This document shows positions 63,028 through 64,000 of a DNA stretch of 64,000 nt, piece by piece. Position 1 is the first letter of the stretch. Each line of letters opens with the position of its first letter. The notes beneath the pieces were generated by a model that saw nothing but the letters and a program-made list of their open reading frames with translations, made no database searches and was not told the origin of the DNA. Source of the stretch: Brachyhypopomus gauderio. Lineage: Eukaryota > Chordata > Actinopteri > Gymnotiformes > Hypopomidae. The position numbers and the translations under genes were made by a program. The stretch is taken from assembly GCF_052324685.1 (NCBI RefSeq), contig NC_135214.1:33868042-33932041 (forward strand), in the 5' to 3' direction.

Positions 63028-63468
63028 CATGCTTTATTATACATATGGAGAGAGGGAGGTAGTGAGAGACCTACTGGCTAATGATTTCACATGCGTTTCG
63101 GTACATGGGTTGGCCTTCCCAGTGTGATGAAACGCTTTTCATGCTGTCTAAATGTATGTGTATCAGCAGGTTTATTGTTTTATTCCCTCTATTTATGAGC
63201 AGCGTTATTGACCACTGGCAGAGTGACAGGGGTGTAAACGTACAGCGTCTCCCCAGCAGCACTCTTTATTTCCTCCTATTGACCTGTTTGCTTCCTGCCT
63301 CCTGTCCTGGCCAGGAAGTTGATGGGCTGGATGCAAAGTCCTCATTTGGAGCCATGGATGCGGTTAATGAAAAGTCCCCAGCATTGAAAATGTATCATGT
63401 GTTTTAAAGAGATTAAAATTAGGTGGCAGATGGACGATAAGGTCTTGCATCTTTACACAGAGATGCAA

Positions 63469-63469
<1 letters not shown>

Positions 63470-63509
<40 letters not shown>

Positions 63510-63535
63510 CACACACTCTCTCTCTCTCTCTCTCT
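63470..63535. repeat. (CA)n(CT)n microsatellite
   Basis: About 22 CA units with one break, then about 11 CT units, intergenic. Confidence 0.9.
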
Positions 63536-64000
63536 GTTTTTCCATACACACTTGCAGTTGTAATTACCTTTGACAACGCCATTGGCCCTCACTGTGTGTC
63601 TGCTGAAAGTATACTCAGACTGCAGCAAGGCGAGTAGTTAGCATTCATTACAAGCAGAGATGGAGCTGATGCCTGCCACAGCACAGTTCTTCCGTGCCCT
63701 CACGCTCTCCCTCCCTCCCTCCCTCCCTCCCTCCGTCTGACTCTACCCTCTCTCCCGTTTCTCACTTCCTGTCCTCTCTCCCATTCTCCCTCTCTCATTG
63801 TCGCGCGTCCTTAATGAGACGCCATTGTGTTGTGTCGCTCCACCACGCTGCCGGCCGCTTATTTATCTCCCAAATTATTTATGCATGGATTTATTTGCTC
63901 ATTAATTTGGATTCACAGGGAAATTAAACACACGAGAGCTTTTGGGCTGGTCTTTGTTGAGGCTCTGCACCTCTCCTACATTATCCCTTTCACCATTTCC

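Overview
The window is vertebrate nuclear DNA, most likely from a teleost fish. It holds five multi-exon genes with GT-AG introns, very dense GT/CA microsatellites, many minisatellites, hAT-type and TA-flanked pogo/Tigger-like elements, and a tRNA-derived SINE with the fish-type core. The species cannot be fixed from the sequence. No prokaryotic genes, CRISPR arrays or viral genes are visible. Exon boundaries were inferred by hand from splice signals, reading phase and remembered protein families; no alignment was run.

Layout: (1) 1-15.2 kb, plus strand: trim33 (TIF1-gamma), whose RING-encoding start lies left of the window; nineteen coding exons run to a stop at 14594. (2) 16.6-20.9 kb, plus: slc66a1 (PQLC2), a complete seven-exon lysosomal PQ-loop cationic amino acid exporter of 318 residues. 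(3) 26.0-32.1 kb, plus: nr1h5 (farnesoid X receptor beta), nine exons, 467 residues, apparently lacking the C-terminal activation helix. (4) 34.2-45.0 kb, minus: brpf3, twelve coding exons, 1239 residues, convergent with nr1h5, with a probable noncoding first exon and promoter near 46.6 kb. (5) 48.5-59.2 kb, minus: mapk13 (p38 delta), twelve exons, 366 residues. From 59.3 to 64 kb no gene was found; there are long microsatellites and a few stretches that look like conserved noncoding DNA.

The genes do not form a single pathway. trim33 and brpf3 are both chromatin readers (PHD plus bromodomain), nr1h5 is a nuclear receptor, mapk13 a stress kinase and slc66a1 a lysosomal transporter. Their order is informative: as I recall human maps, TRIM33 and the NR1H5 pseudogene lie together on 1p13 and BRPF3 and MAPK13 lie together on 6p21, so the window joins two vertebrate blocks.

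Most notable: a cluster of single-base indels confined to the three exons for the PHD end and bromodomain of trim33; an nr1h5 ligand-binding domain with several signs of relaxed constraint; two hAT elements with perfect 8-bp target duplications inside mapk13, one carrying a nested TA-flanked MITE whose sister copy is nested in another element in trim33; and a GC-AG intron in mapk13. I saw no convincing new molecular system.
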